From Carboxylicivirga caseinilyticus (GTDB taxonomy: Bacteria; Bacteroidota; Bacteroidia; Bacteroidales; Marinilabiliaceae), in assembly GCA_025499705.1 (NCBI GenBank), contig JAFMVE010000040.1, positions 1 to 56,917 on the forward strand: a stretch of DNA of 56,917 bases. The letters run 5' to 3'. Made by a program: the position numbers and the translations under genes. Under the pieces are notes generated by a model. It worked only from the letters and a program-made list of their open reading frames with translations. It made no database searches and was not told the DNA's origin. Of the stretch, positions 34,808-43,758 are shown in pieces (positions within the stretch are counted from its first letter, which is position 1; each line of letters starts with the position of its first letter).

Positions 34808-34944
34808 AATCCGACTAAGGAGATATGCTTTTTTCGGCCTTGTCGACTAAATAAATGGCAAATGTCATTGAATTTTACCCAATTTCTTCTTCTATTTGGG
34901 TTGTGATTTAAATGAAGTAATACCTAATTGATAAATAACAAAAT

Positions 34945-37809
34945 ATGGCAACCGATAAGTTTGTCTCTCGTCACATTGGTCCAAGAGAATACGAAATCAG
35001 TACGATGCTCGATCGTATTGGAGTTTCATCTGTTGATGAATTAATTGACCAAACCATTCCTGCATCTATTCGATTGGAAAAACCTTTGAATATTAGCAAA
35101 GGATTAACAGAACGTCAGTATTTTAGAAAGATTCATGATATAGCTCAGTTGAATAAAGTTTACAATACTTATATCGGGATGGGCTATTACGATGTTATTA
35201 CCCCTGCTGTAATATTGCGTAATGTGCTTGAGAATCCTGTTTGGTATACTTCGTACACTCCCTACCAGGCAGAAATTTCACAAGGACGATTAGAGGCACT
35301 TTTAAATTTCCAGACAGTAGTAACTGAAATGACGGGGATGGAAATTGCCAATGCTTCGCTATTGGATGAAGCCACTGCTGCTGCTGAGGCCATGATTATG
35401 CTTTATAATTCAAGAAGCCGTAAACAGGTTAAAGAAGAGGTAAATACTTTTTTTGCCGATGATAATTTGTGGCCTCAAACCAAGGAGGTATTGATCACAA
35501 GAGCAAAACCTTTAGGTATTGATCTGCAGTTTGGAAGTATCAATGAGTTTACCTGTGATGGAAATGTTTTTGGTTTATTGGTTCAGTATCCAAATTCAAA
35601 TGGATTAGTTGATAATTATAAAGAAATTACACAGCAGGCTCATGAAAATGATTGTCGGGTAGCGGTAGCTGCTGATTTACTCTCTCTTGCTTTGTTAACT
35701 CCTCCGGGCGAGTGGGGTGCAGATATTGTGTTGGGAACAACTCAACGTTTTGGTATTCCAATGGGTTATGGAGGTCCCCATGCTGCATATTTTGCCACCA
35801 GAGAAGAATTAAAGCGTCAGTTACCGGGGCGTATTATTGGTGTAACAAAAGATGCCAATGGTCGTCGTGCATTACGTATGGCTTTGCAAACACGAGAGCA
35901 ACATATCAAGCGCGAACGTGCTACTTCCAATATTTGTACGGCACAGGCTTTGCTTGCAACCATGGCCGGATTCTATGCTGTTTATCATGGTAAAGAAGGT
36001 ATCACCCGTATTGCTGAGCGTGTTCATTCTATTGCTTTTCAGATAGCACAGGAAGTTGAAAAACTGGGATACAAGCAGGTGAATAGTGAATTTTTTGATA
36101 CAATTCGTATTGCTCTGCCTGAAGGTGTTAAGATTGAGTATATTGAAAGATACAGCCTGAAATTGGAAATGAACTTCCGCTATTTCGATAATGGTGATGT
36201 GGGAATTAGTATTGATGAAACAACTAACCTGGATGATATTAACTGGATTGTTGAGGTTTTTGCCAAAGCTGCCGGTAAAGAAGTGCCAAGAATTAGTGAG
36301 ATAGGAGAAGAAAGTAATGTCAAGGATGATTATAAGAGAACATCTGATTTCTTAATTCAGGATATTTTTAAAAAGTATCACTCAGAAGCGGAGATGGTGC
36401 GCTACATCAAAAAACTGGAACGTAAAGATATTTCATTGACTCATTCAATGATTTCTTTGGGATCGTGTACCATGAAGTTGAATGCTGCCACTGAAATGTT
36501 ACCATTAAGCTGGATTGAGTTTAATGGATTACATCCTTTTATTCCAAAAGATCAGGCTGCAGGTTATCATTTAATGATGGATGAGTTGCGTCAGGATCTT
36601 TCTGAAATTACAGGATTTGCGGATGTAAGCCTTCAGCCTAATTCTGGTGCTGCAGGTGAGTATGCAGGGTTAATGGTTATCCAGGAGTATCACCGAAGTC
36701 GTGGAGAAGAGCAGCGTATTGTTTCTCTCATTCCTTCATCGGCACACGGAACCAACCCGGCAAGTGCTGTAATGGCCGGAATGAAGGTGGTTGTGGTGAA
36801 ATGTGATGATAAAGGTAATATCGATGTTGAAGATTTACGTGCGAAAGCTGAAGAAAACAAAGATGTATTATCTTGTTTGATGGTAACCTATCCTTCAACT
36901 CATGGAGTGTTTGAAGAATCAATCATTGAAGTTTGCCAGATTATACATGACAATGGTGGTCAGGTATACATGGACGGTGCCAATATGAATGCGCAGGTTG
37001 GATTTACCAGTCCCGGACGTATTGGAGCCGATGTTTGTCATTTGAACCTGCATAAAACCTTTGCCATACCTCATGGAGGAGGAGGACCTGGAGTGGGTCC
37101 GATTGGAGTAGCGGCTCACCTGGTTGAGTTCCTTCCTCAGCATCCGGTTGTTGATAATGAACGAAAAGGGATCACTGCAGTAGCAGCAGCACCTTGGGGT
37201 AGTGCAAGTGTATTGCCTATTACCTATGGATATATTAAAATGCTGGGTGCCGAAGGATTGCGCAAATCCACTGAAATGGCTATTCTGAATGCCAACTATA
37301 TAGCTGCATCACTGAAAGATGATTATGGTATTTTATATACAGGAACCAATGGTCGTGTTGCGCATGAAATGATATTGGAATGCCGTCACTTTAAAGCTTC
37401 ATCTGGTATTACAGAAACGGATATTGCAAAGCGTTTGATGGATTATGGTTACCATGCTCCCACATTATCTTTCCCTGTTCATGGAACATTAATGATTGAA
37501 CCAACTGAAAGTGAGTCATTACAGGAGTTGGATCGTTTTATATCAGCTCTGAAATCCATTTATTCTGAGATAAAAGAGGTTGAAAGTGGTAAAGCTGATA
37601 AAGAAGATAATGTGTTGAAAAATGCTCCGCATCCGGCTTATAAAGTAGTTGCTGATGAGTGGACTCATTCATATGGAAGAGAAAAAGCAGCTTATCCATT
37701 GGAGTGGATTCGTGAAAATAAATTTTGGATTGATGTTGCACGGGTAGATGATGCTTATGGCGACAGAAATCTGGTGTGTAGTTGTGCTCCAATAGAAAGT
37801 TATATCTAA
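34945..37809 (+). CDS. gcvP: Glycine dehydrogenase (decarboxylating), P-protein, single chain
   Basis: A 954-aa PLP enzyme of the glycine cleavage system; it decarboxylates glycine and loads aminomethyl onto the H-protein lipoate. The N-terminal half begins KFVSRHIGPREYEISTMLDR, with PYQAEISQGRLEALLNFQTV. The active site is in the C-terminal half: LNLHKTFAIPHGGGGPGVGP with the PLP Lys at about residue 704. It is the fused (alpha plus beta) form, as in E. coli and eukaryotes. The T, H and L genes are not in the window. No glycine riboswitch could be seen in the 137-nt upstream gap, only a weak ACCCAA/TTGGGT hairpin. Confidence 0.97.
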   Translation: MATDKFVSRHIGPREYEISTMLDRIGVSSVDELIDQTIPASIRLEKPLNISKGLTERQYFRKIHDIAQLNKVYNTYIGMGYYDVITPAVILRNVLENPVWYTSYTPYQAEISQGRLEALLNFQTVVTEMTGMEIANASLLDEATAAAEAMIMLYNSRSRKQVKEEVNTFFADDNLWPQTKEVLITRAKPLGIDLQFGSINEFTCDGNVFGLLVQYPNSNGLVDNYKEITQQAHENDCRVAVAADLLSLALLTPPGEWGADIVLGTTQRFGIPMGYGGPHAAYFATREELKRQLPGRIIGVTKDANGRRALRMALQTREQHIKRERATSNICTAQALLATMAGFYAVYHGKEGITRIAERVHSIAFQIAQEVEKLGYKQVNSEFFDTIRIALPEGVKIEYIERYSLKLEMNFRYFDNGDVGISIDETTNLDDINWIVEVFAKAAGKEVPRISEIGEESNVKDDYKRTSDFLIQDIFKKYHSEAEMVRYIKKLERKDISLTHSMISLGSCTMKLNAATEMLPLSWIEFNGLHPFIPKDQAAGYHLMMDELRQDLSEITGFADVSLQPNSGAAGEYAGLMVIQEYHRSRGEEQRIVSLIPSSAHGTNPASAVMAGMKVVVVKCDDKGNIDVEDLRAKAEENKDVLSCLMVTYPSTHGVFEESIIEVCQIIHDNGGQVYMDGANMNAQVGFTSPGRIGADVCHLNLHKTFAIPHGGGGPGVGPIGVAAHLVEFLPQHPVVDNERKGITAVAAAPWGSASVLPITYGYIKMLGAEGLRKSTEMAILNANYIAASLKDDYGILYTGTNGRVAHEMILECRHFKASSGITETDIAKRLMDYGYHAPTLSFPVHGTLMIEPTESESLQELDRFISALKSIYSEIKEVESGKADKEDNVLKNAPHPAYKVVADEWTHSYGREKAAYPLEWIRENKFWIDVARVDDAYGDRNLVCSCAPIESYI

Positions 37810-37833
37810 AGAAATAAAGAATTGACACTAATC

Positions 37834-37865
37834 AATCCCGTTGCCTTGGCAGCGGGATTTTTTTA
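37834..37865 (+). terminator. Terminator after gcvP
   Basis: AATCCCGTTGCC pairs with GGCAGCGGGATT (one T-G pair) over a tight loop, followed by a run of T. Confidence 0.8.
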
Positions 37866-37941
37866 TTCTCAAAAAGAGGAAACTTTATCAGATGAGAGGC
37901 GTATCAAAACACCAGATATCAAATAATAATTGAAATAAGAG

Positions 37942-38958
37942 ATGAGAAAAATTTACTTGTTTTTTGTAATGCTAATTGCCACAACTTCGGCTGTAACTGC
38001 CCAATCCCTGGAAAAGGTTTTTGAAGGAAATAAAGACTTTGAACAGGTTAGTTCTATCAAGGTGAACGGTGACTTTTGTAAGGTTGAATTTGTAAAAGGA
38101 GATAAGGTTAATGTTACTGCTGAATTAAGTGCCAATAAACAATTAGATGGTTATGCTGTATCCATGGATTTAGCTGCTGGAGTGTTAACGGTTAACGTTA
38201 ATAAACCTGAGTCTGGATGGAGTTCTCATTCCGGTTTTGTAACTGTAACCATGCCTGATGGAATGAATCTGGAAGTGGTAACAAGTTCGGGATATATCAA
38301 CCTGGCTGATTTTAAAAATACAAATCTGAAAGCTGAATCAAAATCAGGTAAAATTGTAGTTATTAATCTTCAGGGAAGTGCTGATTTATCAACAAAATCG
38401 GCCACAATAACAGTTGATAATATTACCGGTGAAGTGGCTACTTCAACTAAAGATGGTAATCAGACTGTAACGAATGTAAAAGGTAATGCCAAAGTTGTTG
38501 CCTATAACGGTAGTTTGATAATTGAAAATATTGAAGGTGCTTGCAGTGCTGAAACCACTGATGGAGCATTAACTCTGAAAAATATTAAAGGTCAAATGCG
38601 CATGAAAACCAACTCCGGTTCCATGAAATTATCTGATTCGGAAGGTACGATTACAACCACTTCAGGTGCAGGATCACTGAATTTCTTTAATGTTCAAGGT
38701 GTGTTTGATATCAATTCAGGCAAGGGTGATGTAATTGGGGCAAGGGTGAAATTTACTGAGTCATCGAGTATTAAAACGACAGAAGGTAAGATTAAGTTTA
38801 AGTTAGAAAATAGTAAAGAAGAATTATCATTTGCCTGTGTGTCAGAGAAAGGAATGATGGTAGTTTATGGTAAGGCAAAGAAGAAAAAGGTGAATGAAGG
38901 TAAAGGTTCGATTGTAATTACCACTTACAGTACAACAGGAGCTCAGAATTATTATTAG
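37942..38958 (+). CDS. Secreted DUF4097/GIN-domain-like beta-helix protein
   Basis: A 338-aa exported protein with signal peptide MRKIYLFFVMLIATTSAVTA (cleavage near AQ). The rest is made of short beta repeats about 18-20 residues long rich in Gly, Ser, Thr and Lys (for example TSSGYINLADFKNTNLKAES, TKSATITVDNITGEVATSTK), typical of DUF4097 or head-GIN domains with a right-handed beta-helix. Such proteins often sit near anti-sigma or stress genes, but the neighbours here give no hint. No sorting domain or lipobox is visible. It is a single-gene unit. Confidence 0.75.
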   Translation: MRKIYLFFVMLIATTSAVTAQSLEKVFEGNKDFEQVSSIKVNGDFCKVEFVKGDKVNVTAELSANKQLDGYAVSMDLAAGVLTVNVNKPESGWSSHSGFVTVTMPDGMNLEVVTSSGYINLADFKNTNLKAESKSGKIVVINLQGSADLSTKSATITVDNITGEVATSTKDGNQTVTNVKGNAKVVAYNGSLIIENIEGACSAETTDGALTLKNIKGQMRMKTNSGSMKLSDSEGTITTTSGAGSLNFFNVQGVFDINSGKGDVIGARVKFTESSSIKTTEGKIKFKLENSKEELSFACVSEKGMMVVYGKAKKKKVNEGKGSIVITTYSTTGAQNYY

Positions 38959-38981
38959 AACGATTAAATATTGAAGCACAC

Positions 38982-39019
38982 AAAGGCTGATTCGGATATG
39001 TCGAGTCAGCCTTTATTTT
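38982..39019 (+). terminator. Terminator after the DUF4097-like gene
   Basis: AAAGGCTGATTCG pairs with CGAGTCAGCCTTT (one T-G pair), followed by a T-rich tail. Confidence 0.8.
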
Positions 39020-39043
39020 TCATGATTATTTGCAAGTAAGATC

Positions 39044-39074
39044 AAAAAAAAAGACCAGCTATTAATAGCCAGTC
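39044..39074 (-). terminator. Terminator of the PASTA-rluD-ddl operon
   Basis: On the minus strand GACTGGCTAT pairs with ATAGCTGGTC (two G-U pairs), then nine T. It lies 24 nt after the ddl stop codon. Confidence 0.8.
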
Positions 39075-39097
39075 TCCTTCGTGTAAGTATTTCAGTT

Positions 39098-40078
39098 TTA
39101 TTTTCTGGCAATCTGATCTTCGATGATTTCGGTAAATACATCTTTAATATTCAATCCGGCGGCTGCAATCTGCTGAGGAATAAAACTTGTAACAGTCATA
39201 CCTGGTGTTGTATTCACTTCAAGCAAAAATATTTTATTGTCTGATATAATATAATCAACCCTTACAATTCCTTTACAACCCAAAATGTCGTAGATGAGAG
39301 AAGAGATTGACTGGATTCGGTCTCTTACTTTATCTTCAATACGTGCAGGAGTGATTTCTTCAACTTTATTAGCTGTATATTTGGCTTCAAAATCGAAGAA
39401 CTCATTCTTACTCACAACTTCGGTAACAGGAAATCTAACTTCATTTTCAAGAGTTTTATAAAGACCACAGGTTACTTCCATACCTGATATAAACTGCTCA
39501 ATAATTACCTCGCTACTTTCACTAAAAGCTTTTTCAATGGCCGGAACCAATTCTTTGCCTTCTTTTACCTTAGAAACACCAAAGCTCGACCCACCGGCAT
39601 TCGGCTTTACAAATAATGGTAATCCTAGCTGCTTGATGATGTCAGGAGCATTGTAACTGTGTCCTTTGCGAAGAAGGACAGAATCGGCAACAGCCACACC
39701 AAATCCTTTCAGGTAGGTGTTGCATGTAAATTTGTTAAATGAGATAGCAGCAGCTTCCACATCACAGGTGCTGTGTGGAATACCCAGCATCTTCAAATAA
39801 CCTTGCAGTAATCCGTCTTCGCCAGGTGTGCCATGAATGGTGATATAAGCACAATCAATTGATACCTCAGAGCCATTCATCTGAAAACTGAAGTCATTTT
39901 TATCAATGGGATACTCAGTTCCATCAACCACAGCACACCATTTTTCTTCTGTGATTAAAATTGGGTAGCGATTGTATTTTTCTTCATTAATAAATGAAAA
40001 AACACCTTCTTTACTCTTTTCAGATACTACAATTTCTGAAGAGTAACCGCCATAAACGATGCCAATATTCTTCTTCAT
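39098..40078 (-). CDS. ddl: D-alanine--D-alanine ligase
   Basis: A 326-aa ATP-grasp ligase that makes the D-Ala-D-Ala dipeptide for peptidoglycan. The N-terminal motif is IGIVYGGYSSEIVVSEKS; HGTPGEDGLLQGYLKMLGIP holds the substrate loop. LPLFVKPNAGGSSFGVSKVK is the ATP-grasp loop, and the metal site is FLLEVNTTPGMTVTSFIPQQ. It is the third gene of the conserved Bacteroidota order PASTA protein, rluD, ddl (gaps of 3 and 17 nt), and its terminator follows. Confidence 0.97.
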   Translation of the reverse strand: MKKNIGIVYGGYSSEIVVSEKSKEGVFSFINEEKYNRYPILITEEKWCAVVDGTEYPIDKNDFSFQMNGSEVSIDCAYITIHGTPGEDGLLQGYLKMLGIPHSTCDVEAAAISFNKFTCNTYLKGFGVAVADSVLLRKGHSYNAPDIIKQLGLPLFVKPNAGGSSFGVSKVKEGKELVPAIEKAFSESSEVIIEQFISGMEVTCGLYKTLENEVRFPVTEVVSKNEFFDFEAKYTANKVEEITPARIEDKVRDRIQSISSLIYDILGCKGIVRVDYIISDNKIFLLEVNTTPGMTVTSFIPQQIAAAGLNIKDVFTEIIEDQIARK

Positions 40079-40095
40079 GTTATTATTATTGGAAC

Positions 40096-41145
40096 TTAAT
40101 CAAGATCGCGTCCGGCAGTGTAGTCTCTCCATTTTTCGATGGCCTGAACCATGTCATCAGGTAGCTCAGAGTCGAACGACATAAATTCTTTTGTTGTTGG
40201 ATGCACAAAACCTAGTGTTTTAGCATGAAGTGCCTGCCGGGGCAGGATGTTAAAACAGTTTTGTACAAATTGCTTGTATTTGGTAAAAGTGGTCCCCTTT
40301 AATATCTGATCCCCTCCATATCGCTCATCATTAAAAAGTGGATGACCAATGTGCTTCATATGAACCCTTATCTGGTGAGTTCTTCCGGTTTCTAAACGAC
40401 ATTCAACCAGTGTTACATACCCCAAACGTTCCAGAACTGTATAATGTGTTACTGCCGGCTTACCTCTTTCTCCATCCTCAAAAACAGCCATCTGTTTTCT
40501 GTCCTTCAGACTTCTGCCAATATTACCAACGATTGTTCCTTCATCTTCTTTGGGTTGCCCCCAAACAATGGCACGATAAGTTCTTTTAGATGTTTTTTCG
40601 AAGAACTGACGAGCCAGAAAATTCTTAGCATGTTCTGTTTTGGCAATTACCAAAAGACCAGATGTATCTTTATCAATACGGTGAACCAAGCCGGGGCGAG
40701 GGTCCTGCGAATTAAAAAGAGGCAAATCTTTCAAGTGATAAGCTAACGCATTAACCATGGTTCCGGTATAGTTTCCGTGTCCCGGATGAACAACCATTCC
40801 AGGCTTTTTATTAAGAACAATCAGGTCATCGTCTTCATAAATGATATCCAGTGGAATGTTCTCAGGTATGATTTCGATTTCACGCGGAGGATACGACATT
40901 ACGATGGTAATAACCTCGTTAGCCTTTATCTTGTAGTTAGCCTTTACGGGATTGTCATTTACTCTAATATTACCTGCAGCAGCAGCTTCCTGTATTTTAT
41001 TTCTCGATGCATTTTCTATTCGATTAACCAAAAACTTGTCAATGCGCAGAGGTTTCTGACCTGGGTCAGCAACAAAGCGATAATGTTCGAATAATTCGTT
41101 ACTCTCTTCAAATTCTTCAAATTCGTTCTGAATCTCCTCAGCCAT
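40096..41145 (-). CDS. rluD: 23S rRNA pseudouridine synthase, RluD family
   Basis: A 349-aa pseudouridine synthase. An S4 RNA-binding domain (KPLRIDKFLVNRIENASRNK; IRVNDNPVKANYKI) is followed by the catalytic domain. The catalytic Asp158 lies in HRIDKDTSGLLVIAKT, and the second conserved block is LVECRLETGRTHQIRVHMKH. E. coli RluD modifies helix 69 of 23S rRNA; family level is certain, exact sites less so. An acidic tail (MAEEIQNEFEEFEESNELFE) precedes the S4 domain. The gene starts 3 nt after the PASTA protein. Confidence 0.93.
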   Translation of the reverse strand: MAEEIQNEFEEFEESNELFEHYRFVADPGQKPLRIDKFLVNRIENASRNKIQEAAAAGNIRVNDNPVKANYKIKANEVITIVMSYPPREIEIIPENIPLDIIYEDDDLIVLNKKPGMVVHPGHGNYTGTMVNALAYHLKDLPLFNSQDPRPGLVHRIDKDTSGLLVIAKTEHAKNFLARQFFEKTSKRTYRAIVWGQPKEDEGTIVGNIGRSLKDRKQMAVFEDGERGKPAVTHYTVLERLGYVTLVECRLETGRTHQIRVHMKHIGHPLFNDERYGGDQILKGTTFTKYKQFVQNCFNILPRQALHAKTLGFVHPTTKEFMSFDSELPDDMVQAIEKWRDYTAGRDLD

Positions 41146-41148
41146 AAT

Positions 41149-42030
41149 CTAAAACTCCTCAATGTTATCACCTGCAGGTTTTTCAATAACAGGTGGATCA
41201 ATTTTAATACTTTCAATTAAAAGACTATCGGTTGATAAAGTATCAGGTAAGATTTTTGATGAATCTGTACTCAGCCACACATCAATAGAAGATCCCAATG
41301 GAATACGTGATCCGTCTTCTGATATTGGTTTTTGTTTCCAAATGAATGCAAACAGCGAATCGTCGGGTGTTACCACTGTACTATCGAAAATGGTTGAGCC
41401 TAAATTTAGCGAAACAGAAACCAATAAATGGCGGGCTTCGTCGGCTGCCAAGCCTGTCAGATCAGGAATGTTTGTTTTTTTATCACTCAAGCCTTGTCCA
41501 AGCAAAAGGTCAATTACAGATCCCTTTTCAATTGAGGTTCCGGGTTCAATCGGTTTTCCTTTATAATGTTGCCCCAACACTTCGTTGGTATACTCACTTG
41601 GTATATAAATTAGTTCACCGGTTTTAAGTCCATATGATTCTAGAATAGCTTTAGCGCTTCGCAATGAATAACTGGTTAAGTTAGGAACCTGAACTTTTTC
41701 TGCTGAGTAGGCATTAATAGTAAAGTGGATGGTTCTGTTCTTTTTAACTTCAGTGCCGGCTTTAGGCAATTGTTCAACAACTGCTCCCGGCGTAAATCCT
41801 GTGATGTGAACAGAATCGATTATGTTAAATCGAAAATCTTTCTCTTCCAGTAATTGCTCAAATTGTTCCTGGGTAAGTCCTGTGCAATCAGGCACTGGTT
41901 GTGTTACGCCGTGATGTGTATAAATATTAAGGCTAATAAATGTACCAATCAGCAAAAGGGCTATTACACCAATTGCAATACCAAGGTTTTTAAGAAATAC
42001 TTTGCTGATAAGAAATTTTAGAAATGGCAT
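41149..42030 (-). CDS. PASTA domain membrane protein
   Basis: A 293-aa protein with one TM segment near the N-terminus (LGIAIGVIALLLIGTFISLN) and three periplasmic PASTA domains. They run from about 38-108 (PVPDCTGLTQEQFEQLLEEK), 110-182 (VQVPNLTSYSLRSAKAILES) and 187-258 (NIPDLTGLAADEARHLLVSV). PASTA domains bind peptidoglycan or muropeptides. Unlike Firmicute forms there is no kinase domain. Its place beside ddl suggests a cell-wall role. A low-complexity tail ends the protein. It is the first gene of the operon. Confidence 0.9.
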   Translation of the reverse strand: MPFLKFLISKVFLKNLGIAIGVIALLLIGTFISLNIYTHHGVTQPVPDCTGLTQEQFEQLLEEKDFRFNIIDSVHITGFTPGAVVEQLPKAGTEVKKNRTIHFTINAYSAEKVQVPNLTSYSLRSAKAILESYGLKTGELIYIPSEYTNEVLGQHYKGKPIEPGTSIEKGSVIDLLLGQGLSDKKTNIPDLTGLAADEARHLLVSVSLNLGSTIFDSTVVTPDDSLFAFIWKQKPISEDGSRIPLGSSIDVWLSTDSSKILPDTLSTDSLLIESIKIDPPVIEKPAGDNIEEF

Positions 42031-42088
42031 TTATTCACTGGTTTTTATTGAACATCCACAGCCTTTGGTGTGAAAGGATGTGTTTATT

Positions 42089-42132
42089 ATCGGTAACCGA
42101 TGTTCAAAAGTAATACAAAAAATGTAATCAAA
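42089..42132 (-). promoter_or_regulatory. Promoter of the PASTA operon with a palindrome at the start site
   Basis: On the minus strand TTTG (42132-42129) and TACTTTTG (42112-42105) fit the -33/-7 boxes with a 16-nt spacer, slightly short. The perfect dyad ATCGGTAACCGAT (42089-42101) covers the expected transcription start and may be an operator. Confidence 0.5.
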
Positions 42133-42154
42133 CGTTGTGTAAACCAAAGGGCAT

Positions 42155-42195
42155 AAAAAAAGTAAAGAATCCAAAACAGGATTCTTTACTTTTAA
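42155..42195 (-). terminator. Terminator of rpmH
   Basis: AAAAGTAAAGAATCC pairs perfectly with GGATTCTTTACTTTT, loop of about 6 nt, then seven T on the minus strand. Confidence 0.85.
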
Positions 42196-42222
42196 ATATT
42201 TTGAAGTATGCTTTCAGCTCAA

Positions 42223-42381
42223 TTAAGCTTTGTGTCTTCTCTCGCTGGAAACAGTTAATTTCTTTCTTCCTTTAGCTCTTCTTGAAGCTAATACTTTACG
42301 ACCATTAGCTGTTGCCATTCTCTCACGGAATCCGTGCTTGTTACGTCTCTTTCTGTTAGAGGGTTGAAATGTCCTTTTCAT
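42223..42381 (-). CDS. rpmH: 50S ribosomal protein L34
   Basis: A short frame of 52 aa between the PASTA operon and rsm[21 protein letters not shown], then [20 protein letters not shown] and a [13 protein letters not shown] tail. This is the classic L34 sequence (TFQPS, GFRxRMAT, GRKVLxxRRAKGRxxL). The only oddity is the few extra residues at the C-terminus, which are usual in Bacteroidota. It has its own -33/-7 promoter (42437-42467) and a perfect terminator, so it is a highly expressed single gene. Confidence 0.98.
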   Translation of the reverse strand: MKRTFQPSNRKRRNKHGFRERMATANGRKVLASRRAKGRKKLTVSSERRHKA

Positions 42382-42436
42382 CGTTTTGTATTTTTATCTA
42401 TACGACTTTATGCCTTTATCTTCGTTTTTCGGACTG

Positions 42437-42467
42437 CAAAAATAATTGAATTTTTTATCTTCCAAAA
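42437..42467 (-). promoter_or_regulatory. Promoter of rpmH
   Basis: TTTTG (42467-42463), 18-nt spacer, TATTTTTG (42444-42437) on the minus strand: the same geometry as the tRNA-Phe promoter. The predicted leader is about 50 nt. Confidence 0.75.
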
Positions 42468-42512
42468 GAAAATCAGGAATTTTATCTCAATGATTTAACT
42501 CTTTTTTTAGAA

Positions 42513-43133
42513 TTACATCGAAAGATGAATGATTTTCTTGGTTTCAAAAAATTCTTCTTCAAAATAATTACTTAAGGGAGTTACCGAAACCCGTTTTTTA
42601 AATTCATTTAACTCCTGATCGAAATCACCTCCTTTAAGATAGATAATTCCATTGGTAATTGCATTTTTATTATTAGGTAATATTTTGTTTCTACAGAGAT
42701 TTACAAATGCTGGAAAAGCTGTTACAGCCCGGCTAATGATGAAATCATATTGATCTGGATGATTCTCAACACGCACTTGTTGGGCATTTACATTTTTTAA
42801 TCCCAATTCTTCAGCAACCGCAGCAACAACCTTAATCTTTTTTCCTATTGAATCAATCAGTTGAAACTGGCATTCGGGAAACATAATAGCTAAAGGAATT
42901 CCCGGGAAACCTCCACCTGTTCCTACATCTAAAATACGGGTGCCATCGGTGAATTGAATAAACTGTGCAATTGCTAATGAGTGTAATACGTGCCTTTCGT
43001 AAAAGTGATCCATGTCTTTACGGGAAATAACATTGATCTTAGTATTCCATTCTTCATAAATTTTACCCAATAACCCTATCTTTTCCCTCTTTTCTTTATC
43101 TAAAAGAGGAAAGTACTTATCTATCAACTCCAT
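42513..43133 (-). CDS. rsmG: 16S rRNA (guanine527-N7)-methyltransferase
   Basis: A 206-aa SAM enzyme. RKDMDHFYERHVLHSLAIAQ is the RsmG N-terminal signature, ILDVGTGGGFPGIPLAIMFP is motif I, and RVENHPDQYDFIISRAVTAF is the catalytic region. It methylates N7 of G527 in 16S rRNA. The gene follows the sigma factor after 16 nt on the minus strand, so GT2, sigma factor and rsmG form one operon. Confidence 0.97.
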   Translation of the reverse strand: MELIDKYFPLLDKEKREKIGLLGKIYEEWNTKINVISRKDMDHFYERHVLHSLAIAQFIQFTDGTRILDVGTGGGFPGIPLAIMFPECQFQLIDSIGKKIKVVAAVAEELGLKNVNAQQVRVENHPDQYDFIISRAVTAFPAFVNLCRNKILPNNKNAITNGIIYLKGGDFDQELNEFKKRVSVTPLSNYFEEEFFETKKIIHLSM

Positions 43134-43149
43134 TATTTTCTGAATGGTA

Positions 43150-43758
43150 TTAGCCTAATTTAATATCCGAATTTTTTAAGGTGTTAAACAGTAATTCACG
43201 AGCTCTGAAAAGTTGTGCTTTAACTGTTCCAAGTGGTAAATCAAGCTCTTCTGCAATTTCTTCGTACGAAAACTCTTTGAAATACCTTAATTCAATTAAG
43301 ATGCGATAACGAGGTTTAAGTTTTTTCACAACCGTACGCATCAGAACCTTTTTCTGTTCTTTAATAAGATTTTCTTCCGGGTCAGGAGTTTCATCTTTTA
43401 AATGAATAGGTTGGTCGTTTTCTTTGTCCTCGGTTATTCCACCATCAATTGAAACCAGATTATTTCTCTTTTTTCTAAGAAAATCAATGCAATTATTGGA
43501 TGCAATTTTAAACAGCCAGGTACTAAAGGCGTAATTTGGTGAGTACTGATGAATATTTTTAAAGGCTTTACCAAATGCTTCAATGGTCAGGTCTTCGGCA
43601 TCACTTTTATTATTGACCATTTTTAAAAGCATGAAATAGATGGCATCTCTATATCGTCCCATCAACTCAGCAAAAGCTTTTTGATTGCCTTTTACTGCGC
43701 TATCTACCAATTCTAAATCATATTTTGCCTTGTCCGATAGATTAGGATTTATTTCCAT
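43150..43758 (-). CDS. RNA polymerase sigma factor, ECF-like sigma-70 family
   Basis: A 202-aa sigma factor with region 2 (about residues 22-95: FAELMGRYRDAIYFMLLKMV, DAEDLTIEAFGKAFKNI, FSTWLFKIASNNCIDFLRKK) and region 4 (about 135-195: LKPRYRILIELRYFKEFSYE, EELDLPLGTVKAQLFRAREL). The linker carries a 40-residue acidic stretch (DKENDQPIHLKDETPDPEEN). No anti-sigma factor gene is adjacent, so it may not respond to an envelope signal. It overlaps the end of the GT2 gene by 10 nt. Confidence 0.92.
   Translation of the reverse strand: MEINPNLSDKAKYDLELVDSAVKGNQKAFAELMGRYRDAIYFMLLKMVNNKSDAEDLTIEAFGKAFKNIHQYSPNYAFSTWLFKIASNNCIDFLRKKRNNLVSIDGGITEDKENDQPIHLKDETPDPEENLIKEQKKVLMRTVVKKLKPRYRILIELRYFKEFSYEEIAEELDLPLGTVKAQLFRARELLFNTLKNSDIKLG

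Noticed and set aside
34808-34944. Glycine riboswitch before gcvP
   Set aside because: The 137-nt gap is too short and shows only a weak 6-bp hairpin; no conserved glycine aptamer core is visible.
40338-41094. Several plus-strand frames of 80-105 aa opposite rluD
   Set aside because: They are antisense shadows of a well conserved gene, with no protein-like motifs or promoter.
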